Source: Promineifilum sp.
GTDB lineage: Bacteria > Chloroflexota > Anaerolineae > Promineifilales > Promineifilaceae
Length of the DNA stretch: 64,000 bases
Direction: 5' to 3'
Assembly (NCBI GenBank): GCA_020634335.1
Contig: JACKBY010000006.1
Span: 124,001-188,000 of the forward strand
A program made the position numbers and the translations under genes. Below the pieces are notes generated by a model, which did not search any database, was not told the origin of the DNA, and saw only the letters and a program-made list of their open reading frames with translations. Within the stretch, counting starts at the first letter, position 1, and every line of letters starts with the position of its first letter. Below, one piece after another: positions 16,803-25,082 of this stretch.

Positions 16803-18800
16803 TCAACCGGCCGAAAGCACTTCTCGCTCGGGGCGAAACTGGGTTTCGTACAACGATGCGTATAGGCCATCGCGCTCCAGCAACTCAGCGTGCGTACCAG
16901 CTTCGATGAGGCGGCCCTGAGCCATCACCAGGATCATATCGGCCGACAAAATAGTGGACAAACGATGTGCGATAACCAGACTGGTGCGGCTTTCCATCAC
17001 GCGCTGCAGTGCCTCCTGTATAAGCGCTTCCGAGAGCGAATCGAGATGAGACGTAGCTTCATCAAGTACCAAGATACGGGGATCTTTCAGAATCACGCGG
17101 GCGATTGCGACTCGCTGTCTCTCGCCGCCGCTAAGGCGATAGCCGCGCTCCCCGACAACGGTGTCATAGCCATCCGGCAATGACATGATGAAATCGTGGA
17201 TATTCGCGGCCCGTGCGGCGGCGATCATTTCGGCCTCGGTAGCCTCCGGCCGGGCATATAGCAAATTGGCCCGAACAGTATCATAAAAAAGATACGTCTC
17301 CTGGGTCACCATGCCGATATTCTTGGAGAGAGAATACATAGTCAAGTCACGCAAATCGTGGCCGTCCAGAAGAACACGGCCCCCCGTTGGATCATAAAGG
17401 CGTGGAATGAGATAGGTCACTGTCGTCTTGCCCGCGCCGCTTGGGCCCACCAGAGCCACCAGTTGGCCGGGCTGAATGTGAAATGATATGTCCTGAAGAG
17501 CGATGCGGCGCTCGGGCGTTACCTCGACCGCCTCGCCACCATCCACGTTATCCTCATCCAGACTTTCGTCCCGCACGCCGTCGGCGGCCTCATTCGAGCT
17601 TCGTCCACGCCGTAGCAGCGTCTCGCCTCCTCCCCTTGAATAGCGGACCACTTCCGACAGGCCGGCTCTTTGACCTGATTTCAACTTTTCATAATCAAAG
17701 GTGACGTTCTCAAAGGTCAGGCTGCCCTTTACCTCATCGAGCGCGATGGCATCCGGTTTCTCGGTAATCTCCATGGGAATATCGAGCACCTCAAAAACGC
17801 GCTCGAAACTGACCATACTTTGAGCAAATTCGACCGGCGAATTCGTTAGAGCCATCAGCGGCCCATACAACTGCGTCAAGTAAGCGCCGAACGCGACGAT
17901 GGTACCAATCGTGAAAGCTCCTTGAATAGTCAGGTAGCCGCCCACCCAGTAGACCAACGCGGAGCCGATGGCCCCGATGATACCCAGGATCATGAAAAAC
18001 CAGCGGCCGATGACCGCCGAGCGCACGCCCAAATCGCGGACAGCGGCGCTGTCGCGGCGAAATCGCGACATCTCCCGCTCTTCGCGCCCGAATAACTTCA
18101 CCAGCAACGCCCCGCTGACGTTCAGCGTCTCATTCATCGTGGCGTTCATCTCGGCGTTCAGGATCATCGACTTCCGTCGAAGATCACGCAGGACACGCCC
18201 GATCCGGCGCGCCGGAAAATAAAATAACGGCACCACCACCAGCCCCAATAACGTCAGACGCCACTCCAACGCGACCATGATAGCCAGCGTGGCGACGACC
18301 TGTACGATATTTGAAATAATGGAGATGATTGTATTGCTTACCGCTTGCTGCGCGCCTACTACATCGTTGTTCAGGCGCGACATTAATTCGCCCGTTCGCG
18401 ACTGGGTGAAGAAGCGCAGTGACATGCGCTGAAAATGCCCGTAAACCGCGTTCCTGAGGTCAAATATAATACTTTCGCCGACAAACGCACTCAGGTCTCG
18501 CTGCCAAACGCCTACGAGGCCATTCACGACGGGAACGGCGATCAGACCGATGGCCAATAGATTCAGCAAGCGCCGGTCGCCATTGGGGATAGCATCATCG
18601 ATGAGCGAACGCATCAGCAGTGGCGATATCAACGTAATGCCCGTCGTCAACAGAATGGTGACGAGCAGGAGCAGCACGTGACGCAAATAGGGGCGCGCGA
18701 AACCCCACACGCGCAACAACAACTCGCGCGTCACCAGCGGCCGATCCTGCTCTTCGTCGTGGCTCAAAAACGCCCACCAACCCCCGCCATGAAATCCCAT
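16803..18800 (-). CDS. ABC exporter, fused permease and ATPase
   Basis: Half-transporter of the MsbA/multidrug type, with six transmembrane helices in the first 320 residues and a C-terminal nucleotide-binding domain. Walker A is GPSGAGKTT, the Q-loop is in MVTQETYLF, the signature is LSGGERQRVAIAR, Walker B is ILVLDEATSHLD, and the switch His is in IAHRLSTI. An acidic, Ser/Gly-rich insertion of roughly 60 residues separates FENVTFDYE, which holds the A-loop Tyr, from RIALQDISF; most homologues have only a few residues there. It would work as a homodimer. The nearby glycosyltransferases suggest a lipid or glycan substrate, which is only inference. Confidence 0.93.
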   Translation of the reverse strand: MGFHGGGWWAFLSHDEEQDRPLVTRELLLRVWGFARPYLRHVLLLLVTILLTTGITLISPLLMRSLIDDAIPNGDRRLLNLLAIGLIAVPVVNGLVGVWQRDLSAFVGESIIFDLRNAVYGHFQRMSLRFFTQSRTGELMSRLNNDVVGAQQAVSNTIISIISNIVQVVATLAIMVALEWRLTLLGLVVVPLFYFPARRIGRVLRDLRRKSMILNAEMNATMNETLNVSGALLVKLFGREEREMSRFRRDSAAVRDLGVRSAVIGRWFFMILGIIGAIGSALVYWVGGYLTIQGAFTIGTIVAFGAYLTQLYGPLMALTNSPVEFAQSMVSFERVFEVLDIPMEITEKPDAIALDEVKGSLTFENVTFDYEKLKSGQRAGLSEVVRYSRGGGETLLRRGRSSNEAADGVRDESLDEDNVDGGEAVEVTPERRIALQDISFHIQPGQLVALVGPSGAGKTTVTYLIPRLYDPTGGRVLLDGHDLRDLTMYSLSKNIGMVTQETYLFYDTVRANLLYARPEATEAEMIAAARAANIHDFIMSLPDGYDTVVGERGYRLSGGERQRVAIARVILKDPRILVLDEATSHLDSLSEALIQEALQRVMESRTSLVIAHRLSTILSADMILVMAQGRLIEAGTHAELLERDGLYASLYETQFRPEREVLSAG

Positions 18801-18818
18801 TATCGATCTCCTTACGGC

Positions 18819-21230
18819 TCAATGAACCGTTATCGTACCCAATTCTATCATGTCCGAACCTGATTGGTCTTGCCAACGCTGCAAGCTCCCCGGATCATAC
18901 AAGCCGGCTACCACCCGGTAGCTCCCCGACGGCAAGCCAATCGTCGATACCTTACTCACCTGGAACAGCAGGTCGCCCCGCTGCCACCCTTCCCATGCAG
19001 CCCCAAACCCGTCCCACTGCGAGGCGATGCGGCCGGCACCGTCCAGTAGGTGGATGAACATTTTCGACGGCTGCGGCTCGCCGAGTTGTGACCAAACCGT
19101 TAAAATTTGTAATTCTCCATTTGCATTGCGCATCGTCGGCACTCCTCTATAGGCAACGCGGCCATTAGCCAGGGTCAAGGTCTGGCCGCCATCATTGAAA
19201 ACGGGCAACTCAGGCGTGACACGAAAGAGCCTATATGGGCTATCATTGGCAGTAGCGACATCTTGATCGATCTCCACATAAGGGGCCAATAATGGATGAA
19301 GCGGTTGATCGCTGAGAACCAGCCACAGGTCTTGATCGTCGGTTGGAACCACAAGCGCTTGCCCGGCGTCAATCCAACGCAGTTTCACGTCATTCGTACC
19401 CAGTTGGGAATAGTCATCGACCGCCAATTGATCGACTTGCAGGTTACCCAGCACCAGGTTAACCGGCTCACCCTCGGCCGGCTGCTCGAACAGGAAAATG
19501 CTATAACCAACCTTCCCCGCCGGTTCGCGCTCGCGGAAGTAGGCGAATTGTTGGTGATTGGCGAAGTGCACGCCCTGCAACGTCGTCGCGCTGATGGCGT
19601 ACCAGCCGGGCGCAGGGTTATAAGGAAAATACGGCCGTGCGTCGGGATTCATTAGCCGTGGCGCAAAGCTGTCGAGACCACGGTAATCGATGCCATAATA
19701 TTCGGGCCGAGCCTCGCCGAAATAGCTCAGCCAAACAGAGTCGATGCCTTCATCATCCAGGCGTTGGGCCAATCGTCCCAGGTCTTGGCCCCAATCGATG
19801 TTACTGTCGACCAGCGCTTTCCAGCCGTTATCCGGCCCGCCGGCAATCGCGTTGAAGAAAGCGAGGTAGTGAGGATGAATCCACAGAGATACCGCCGCCA
19901 GCCATCCAAGCAGGCCCACGACTACATACGTTGCTCTGGGCAACGAATGCGGCTTATCCGACATTGTGGCACGCGGTTGGGCCACAGCCACTCCTATAAA
20001 GACGTAGAGAAAGGGCAGGATCGGCATCAAATGCCTGTAACCCAGATTGATGTCCGTCGTCATGGCGATGGCGAAATAACCTGCCGCCGGCACCCATAGC
20101 GCCGCGAGGTCGAGTCGGACGGAACGTTTTGTGCCCCGGCCGATGCCCGCGCGAACGAGGCAGACGAACGCCACAGCTAACAGTAACAATGTTGGCAAGG
20201 GGGTTTTCAGCAGGAACGCCACCGGAAAATAGTACCACCAGCCGGAGTCGGAGTAGTCGCCCAGCAAAAACGAGGGGGTGCTCACCTCCAAACGATTACC
20301 GATGTCCAATAACTGATCCAGATAATCGGAAAGGGGGACGGCCGCGCCGCCCACCCCGCCGACGATGGGCAAGGATTCCCGAATCGGCCCCGTTTGCAAT
20401 CCGTGTCCCAGCCACAAGACAATAAAGGCCACCAGAGGGTAGACGATGAGAGCCGCGCCAAGATAGGCATGCCGGCTTTTTCCTGAACGCTCATCACGAT
20501 CTTGACGCCACTTCCGGACCGCGCCCAGCAGGAGGATGATTCCGAACAGAGGCACAAAAAGGAGGGCTGTAAACTTCGTGTTGAGGAGGAGACCCAGACC
20601 AACCCCGGCCATAGCGGCCTTGTCCCACGAAGGGCAACGGACAAATCGCCACAGCGTGTAAGCAGCCAACGTTGCCCCGGCTGCCAGTCCCAGGTCGGTC
20701 GTCACAAACCGCATGTGCGCCAGAATGTTGGGATCGAAGGCCAGCAGAACCATTGTGACGAGGCCAGCAGATACGGCGCGGGTCCGGCGATTTCTCCGAT
20801 CCCTGGCCCACCCTGCGGACATCTCCGTCGCCCAGCGCGCCCCGACGGCGGCCATCAGTAAGCCGAGCCAGATAGTGGGCATGCGGGCCAGGAACATGAT
20901 GTGCTCCACGTCATTGCCAATTTCCCACAGGAACAGTTCGGCCGGCCGATGGAAGCTCGTCTCCTGCCAAGACGGATCATCCGACGGCAGCCGCACGGAT
21001 TCATCACCGACCAGCAATGCGGCATTCAGGGCGTTCAGCCCCAACGGATGGCCGACCCGAATGTGGCGGTTGCCGCCGTCCTCTCCGCGCAAATAAGCCA
21101 GACCCCGAACAAGGAACCCCTGCTCGTCAAAGGTAGGCGAGTCCCCTTTCATACTGGTGACGGCCAAACCGAACATCACCAACAAAATCAGGGCAGCATG
21201 CCAGGGTCGTAAACGCTGTACTCGGTTCAC
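18819..21230 (-). CDS. GT-C membrane glycosyltransferase with extracellular C-terminal domain
   Basis: Polytopic protein of 803 residues. The first luminal loop carries DSPTFDEQ, with the Asp-Glu typical of GT39/PMT-like (GT-C) enzymes using polyprenyl-phosphate sugars. About ten helices follow, then an extracytoplasmic part with SNIDWGQDLGRL and YYGIDYRGLD. The last 90 residues form a predicted beta-sandwich (FIHLLDGAGRIASQWDGF, LPSGSYRVVAGLYDPG) that recurs in the glycosyltransferase at 23013-25082. The longest open frame starts at 21287, inside the terminator of the preceding gene, so I place the start at the GTG at 21230, just before helix 1. It would modify a secreted or surface molecule. 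Confidence 0.82.
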   Translation of the reverse strand: MNRVQRLRPWHAALILLVMFGLAVTSMKGDSPTFDEQGFLVRGLAYLRGEDGGNRHIRVGHPLGLNALNAALLVGDESVRLPSDDPSWQETSFHRPAELFLWEIGNDVEHIMFLARMPTIWLGLLMAAVGARWATEMSAGWARDRRNRRTRAVSAGLVTMVLLAFDPNILAHMRFVTTDLGLAAGATLAAYTLWRFVRCPSWDKAAMAGVGLGLLLNTKFTALLFVPLFGIILLLGAVRKWRQDRDERSGKSRHAYLGAALIVYPLVAFIVLWLGHGLQTGPIRESLPIVGGVGGAAVPLSDYLDQLLDIGNRLEVSTPSFLLGDYSDSGWWYYFPVAFLLKTPLPTLLLLAVAFVCLVRAGIGRGTKRSVRLDLAALWVPAAGYFAIAMTTDINLGYRHLMPILPFLYVFIGVAVAQPRATMSDKPHSLPRATYVVVGLLGWLAAVSLWIHPHYLAFFNAIAGGPDNGWKALVDSNIDWGQDLGRLAQRLDDEGIDSVWLSYFGEARPEYYGIDYRGLDSFAPRLMNPDARPYFPYNPAPGWYAISATTLQGVHFANHQQFAYFREREPAGKVGYSIFLFEQPAEGEPVNLVLGNLQVDQLAVDDYSQLGTNDVKLRWIDAGQALVVPTDDQDLWLVLSDQPLHPLLAPYVEIDQDVATANDSPYRLFRVTPELPVFNDGGQTLTLANGRVAYRGVPTMRNANGELQILTVWSQLGEPQPSKMFIHLLDGAGRIASQWDGFGAAWEGWQRGDLLFQVSKVSTIGLPSGSYRVVAGLYDPGSLQRWQDQSGSDMIELGTITVH

Positions 21231-21244
21231 GGGATATTGATAAC

Positions 21245-21279
21245 AAAAAGTGGTCGGTGAACAAGCGCTCACCGACCAC
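21245..21279 (-). terminator. Intrinsic terminator of the DUF11 gene
   Basis: On the minus strand a perfect 11-bp stem (arms 21279-21269 and 21260-21250) with an 8-base loop is followed by TTTTT at 21249-21245. It lies 27 bp past the DUF11 gene's stop and insulates the glycosyltransferase downstream. Confidence 0.88.
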
Positions 21280-21305
21280 AACTTCAATCGCCGGCTAAAT
21301 CCGAA

Positions 21306-22952
21306 CTAATTATCCAGCGGCAATACTTCCAAGTATTCAAACCGCCAGGTGGAGTTGTTGTACTCATCGGTCGAGGCAAAGAAGCCAAAGTAAGGATCGC
21401 CGATCCAGCGGGTATCGGTGTATTCATACTGGAAGCCGGGGACCTGACCACGTTTGGCTGCGTAGATTTTGATCGAACCATCGCGCACTTCGATACGATA
21501 ATGGTTCCAGCCTTCCGGATCTATCCCGTTATATTCCTTGATACGGTTGACATTGATGTCGCCGCCGCGCTTCATGGGACTGCCACCTTCGTTCGGCAGC
21601 CATACCAGATAGTCAACGCGCTCGAATAGGAGTTTGATGGGGCCGAAGAAGATGTTATTAGTGTTGTAAAAGTGGTTGAAGCAGTTCGTGTGCTGATACC
21701 ACTCGTCGTATGAGATTCCTGGCGGACAGGTCTGGCCGTTCCAGTCGCCACCGAAGACCATGCCAAACGACAAGAGATTGGCCGGGGCCACGATCCTGGC
21801 CTCGAAATCAATGGCATACGGCGGTTCAGGAGCAGGCATCAGGGGGCTGGAGATTCCCCAGTCCCAGCGGTCCAGCACTTGCATGACATACTTGCCATTC
21901 TCATAGAAGCCATGCACCTTTTCTCGATAGGTCGAGCGCCGCATGCTCCAACCGGTGGTATCGTCATCAAAGTCATCACGATAGCCGCCTACAACTGTCA
22001 CCACATTCGACCAGGGGCCAATCTTCTGGCCCACCAGACTACGCACGCGATAGTAGTAGATGTTATCCGGCGACGCGTTCTTGCTAACGTCTATCGAAGT
22101 CTGATCACTCACTAATGTTGGCGTCGCCTCCGCAAAGTCTGGGGTTTGCGATTCGTGAATCTCGTAGCCGGTCGCGTTGGGGCTTTCCGTCCAAGTCAGG
22201 TTCCACTTATTGCCGCTATTGGGCCGGCCGGCCGTCAACGTGACGGGCTGTGGCTCATACTGAATACCATAAACGGTAAACGGGGCAAATTGCAGGAGTG
22301 AGTTGGATACGTCCTCAACCGTCACGTCCGCACTCCGCTCGATATCTTCATCCACGCTCGTAATCTGCGCCGTGTTGGTGACAGTCGTGCCGACCCCAAC
22401 GTCGCTATTCAGAGTCACAACAATCGAAATCTCGGCACTTTCGCCGCCGGGTACCGTTCCCGACCACGTAAGAGTGTTCGAATCAAATTCACAGGTATCC
22501 GATATGAGGGGCGGGCACTCATGGCTCGCGTAGGTCACCTCAGCCGGCAAGGTGTCACTTACATCGACCGGCATATCGACCTCGCCGCTGTTCACCACGG
22601 TAATGGTGTATTTGAGCACGCTACCCGGTGTGACAGAATCATCCGAAACCGTCTTGGTGGATTCCTCCAGCTCGGCCGCCGCGACAAGGCCGTCGGGCAA
22701 CGTATGAGCAGCCACGTATCGTTCGATAGAGGGTGGCGAATTGAGTAACTCTTCAGTCGTGGGGGATACACCGACAAAACGAGGTGCCGGCTGCGCCACA
22801 CCGGCCGGCGGGGCCGGTTTGTCGTCGACCTGTGCCGCCGAACCGATTTGGGCGAACAGGAGAACACCAATCAACCCGGCGGCAATCGACAGGATCGCCG
22901 TCAGACCTTTTTTCCGCAAAGAAAATTGTGACGAACTTTCTTTCCTTACCAT
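21306..22952 (-). CDS. Secreted protein with DUF11, Fn3-like and LamG-like domains
   Basis: A 548-residue exported protein. A signal peptide is clear (basic start, then ILSIAAGLIGVLLFAQIGSAA). Residues about 100-220 are a DUF11 repeat (TPGSVLKYTITVVNSGEV, VSDTLPAEVTY, VTNTAQITSV). A fibronectin-like segment follows (TWTESPNATGYEIHES, YYRVRSLVGQKIGPWS). The C-terminal 220 residues resemble a concanavalin-like/LamG beta-sandwich (FDDDTTGWSM, NHYRIEVRDGSIKIYAA, DPYFGFFAS), often carbohydrate-binding. AAGAGG lies 9 bases before the ATG. It sits between GT-C glycosyltransferases and has its own terminator, so it may be an abundant surface protein and a possible glycosylation target. No catalytic residues are recognised. 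Confidence 0.75.
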   Translation of the reverse strand: MVRKESSSQFSLRKKGLTAILSIAAGLIGVLLFAQIGSAAQVDDKPAPPAGVAQPAPRFVGVSPTTEELLNSPPSIERYVAAHTLPDGLVAAAELEESTKTVSDDSVTPGSVLKYTITVVNSGEVDMPVDVSDTLPAEVTYASHECPPLISDTCEFDSNTLTWSGTVPGGESAEISIVVTLNSDVGVGTTVTNTAQITSVDEDIERSADVTVEDVSNSLLQFAPFTVYGIQYEPQPVTLTAGRPNSGNKWNLTWTESPNATGYEIHESQTPDFAEATPTLVSDQTSIDVSKNASPDNIYYYRVRSLVGQKIGPWSNVVTVVGGYRDDFDDDTTGWSMRRSTYREKVHGFYENGKYVMQVLDRWDWGISSPLMPAPEPPYAIDFEARIVAPANLLSFGMVFGGDWNGQTCPPGISYDEWYQHTNCFNHFYNTNNIFFGPIKLLFERVDYLVWLPNEGGSPMKRGGDINVNRIKEYNGIDPEGWNHYRIEVRDGSIKIYAAKRGQVPGFQYEYTDTRWIGDPYFGFFASTDEYNNSTWRFEYLEVLPLDN

Positions 22953-22978
22953 ATAATTTTACCTCTTGTCCCTAAGCT

Positions 22979-22996
22979 CCGGGCCAATCGGCCCGG
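22979..22996 (-). terminator. GC-rich hairpin after the glycosyltransferase gene
   Basis: CCGGGCC (22979-22985) and GGCCCGG (22990-22996) form a perfect 7-bp stem with a 4-base loop, 17 bp past the stop of the minus-strand glycosyltransferase. There is no T-run, so it may slow or protect the transcript rather than terminate it. Confidence 0.35.
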
Positions 22997-23012
22997 CAGC
23001 CATATTACTTTT

Positions 23013-25082
23013 CTACGGGGGTTCCGTCAAACTACACACAAGCAACGATAGCCCATCGCCTTGCTGACAGTGTGCCAATTCAAGGACATCATTCCCTTGC
23101 TCCGTGACCCATCTTTGTCCGTTGTCCCGGGAGTACAGGCCCAATCGTAGCCGGTAGCTGCCTTCCGGCAAATCGTCGGGCAGTTTTAATACGTGGGCTT
23201 GCAAAAAGAGATCATCCGGCCGCAATGTCGCTGCTGCTGCGTCCAACCCGTCAAATTGAGCGACAATTTCGCCGTTCTGATCGACCAGGTGAATGAAGAT
23301 AGCCGGATCACCGGGGAGGCGGTTGTGGACGCGCCAACCGGTAGCCAGGCGAATGGCTCCCGATTCGGGTTCCACCAGAACGGCACCCAACAATAGAAGT
23401 AGCGGCTCTTCCTGCGCGTCCACAAACATGTGATCAATCGGCTTGAGTTTCTCGGCCGGCCATGGGGGCAGACGGTATACGGCAAACGCCGGGGATCGCT
23501 CACTTCGAAAGTCAGGCTCAAGCGACAGGCCCACCAGTGCTGCCAGCGACGGATCGAGCGGGGCAAACTCGGGCACAAAAAGCAAGCTGTTCCCGCCGCC
23601 CTCCGGCCACACCATGGCCCCGGCCACGCCGGCCCCCGTCTGAATCCAGCGAGCGCGGGGATCGTCGCCCAGGCTCCGCCGCAAGCCGGCGTCATCGATT
23701 GGCTCATAGAATACTTCGGCCACGACCGGTGCGGCCGAACCGGATTGTCGCCAATAGCGGCCGATGTCCTGCACCACCGATTGATAGCGTAATCGCGTTT
23801 CCAGCTCGCGCGGCCAGCGTAGAAACCCGTCGCGCAGTGTGCGATAGCCGTTAGCGAGCAAGATAACAGCCAGAAAGCTCCCCAATAGAACAGCAACGAC
23901 AGACGCCTTTTGGCTCAATGGGCGACCGGTGGGCCACAACCGCCGCAACAGTTGATCAAATGCCAATCCCGGCAACAGGTAAACGACCGGCAAAGCGCCT
24001 ATAAGGCGCACCGTGCTGGGTGCATCGGGAGACAGGGCGCTCGGCAACATAGTGACGACTAGCCAGACAGGCAGCAGGAGATAGGCAGGTTTGCGCCACT
24101 GCCAAAGCGCGATCAGCAGCCCACCATAAAAGAAAATCGCCGTCACCGGATCAAATATCGGCCGATCGGGAATGGTGTAGGTCCAACGCGGATCGCCGGT
24201 GAGGCTGAATACGCCCAATGTCGCGCGCGCCTCCTGTAAAACCGGGCCAAGGTCTCCCTCACCCAAAGCCATCAGTGGCCCTCCCAGTTGCTCCAGGCGC
24301 TGTTGCAGATCGGGATTGGCGCGCAGCGTCAGTGCCATGGGTGCATACACGAGCAATGTTACGACCAGCACGACGGCCGCATAGCCCGTCTGGGCGCGAA
24401 GGAAGGCCGTCTCCTCGACGCGGCCTCCCACTCTTCCAGCCCCTAGTGCCCGCAGCGCGAGGATCAGCAGCATGAACAACGGGATTAACCATATGATCCG
24501 CGCCGCTGTATAAGTATAGATGGACAGTCCTAACAAAATGCCAGCCGCTATTGCTTGCCGCCAATCACGGCGCGCTCTGATGCGCACACCCAGCGGCCAA
24601 TACCAGAACGCCGCGACCAGCAAAACCGGCTCCATGATCGGCCGAATACCGATACGGCTAAAGATGATCGGCCACCAACTGATCGACAGACCAACTCCGG
24701 CCACAAGCGCGGCCGTTGGCCCGAAGTGTATCTTGGCCCAGCGCATGGTCAGAGCGACGAGCAACAAGCCCAGATAGACCGACGGCAACCGCACGGACAA
24801 CATATTGTCGCCGAATAGCACCTGGAAGGGCACGGCCCAATAATGATAGAGTGGTTCGTGTCCATAACCATGACGAAAAAATAGCGCGTTCTCCCCGCCG
24901 CGAATAAACGAAGCGATGTCAGCATCCAGCACCTCGTCCTGGGCCAGCCCCGGCGGCACGTCCACCAGCGCCACCAGCCGAAACGACGACGCCGCCAACA
25001 GGATCACCATCGCCAGCCACAACCATCGCCGTGGCGAATGCGACGGCTTGCGATCGATCAAGGCAGAGCGCTCAACGGACAT
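23013..25082 (-). CDS. GT-C membrane glycosyltransferase (ArnT/PMT-like)
   Basis: A 689-residue polytopic membrane protein. After a basic N-terminus and helix 1 comes PPGLAQDEVLDADIASFI, where Asp-Glu occupies the catalytic first-loop position of GT-C enzymes, then HGYGHEPLYHYWAVPFQ, typical of the GT39/ArnT superfamily. About eleven helices precede a soluble C-terminal region ending in the same beta-sandwich as the enzyme at 18819 (IFIHLVDQNGEIVAQFDGLD, LPEGSYRLRLGLYSRDNGQ). The ATG lies inside the end of the upstream glycosyltransferase gene, an 11-bp overlap indicating translational coupling. The donor is probably a polyprenyl-linked sugar; the acceptor is unknown. Confidence 0.85.
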   Translation of the reverse strand: MSVERSALIDRKPSHSPRRWLWLAMVILLAASSFRLVALVDVPPGLAQDEVLDADIASFIRGGENALFFRHGYGHEPLYHYWAVPFQVLFGDNMLSVRLPSVYLGLLLVALTMRWAKIHFGPTAALVAGVGLSISWWPIIFSRIGIRPIMEPVLLVAAFWYWPLGVRIRARRDWRQAIAAGILLGLSIYTYTAARIIWLIPLFMLLILALRALGAGRVGGRVEETAFLRAQTGYAAVVLVVTLLVYAPMALTLRANPDLQQRLEQLGGPLMALGEGDLGPVLQEARATLGVFSLTGDPRWTYTIPDRPIFDPVTAIFFYGGLLIALWQWRKPAYLLLPVWLVVTMLPSALSPDAPSTVRLIGALPVVYLLPGLAFDQLLRRLWPTGRPLSQKASVVAVLLGSFLAVILLANGYRTLRDGFLRWPRELETRLRYQSVVQDIGRYWRQSGSAAPVVAEVFYEPIDDAGLRRSLGDDPRARWIQTGAGVAGAMVWPEGGGNSLLFVPEFAPLDPSLAALVGLSLEPDFRSERSPAFAVYRLPPWPAEKLKPIDHMFVDAQEEPLLLLLGAVLVEPESGAIRLATGWRVHNRLPGDPAIFIHLVDQNGEIVAQFDGLDAAAATLRPDDLFLQAHVLKLPDDLPEGSYRLRLGLYSRDNGQRWVTEQGNDVLELAHCQQGDGLSLLVCSLTEPP

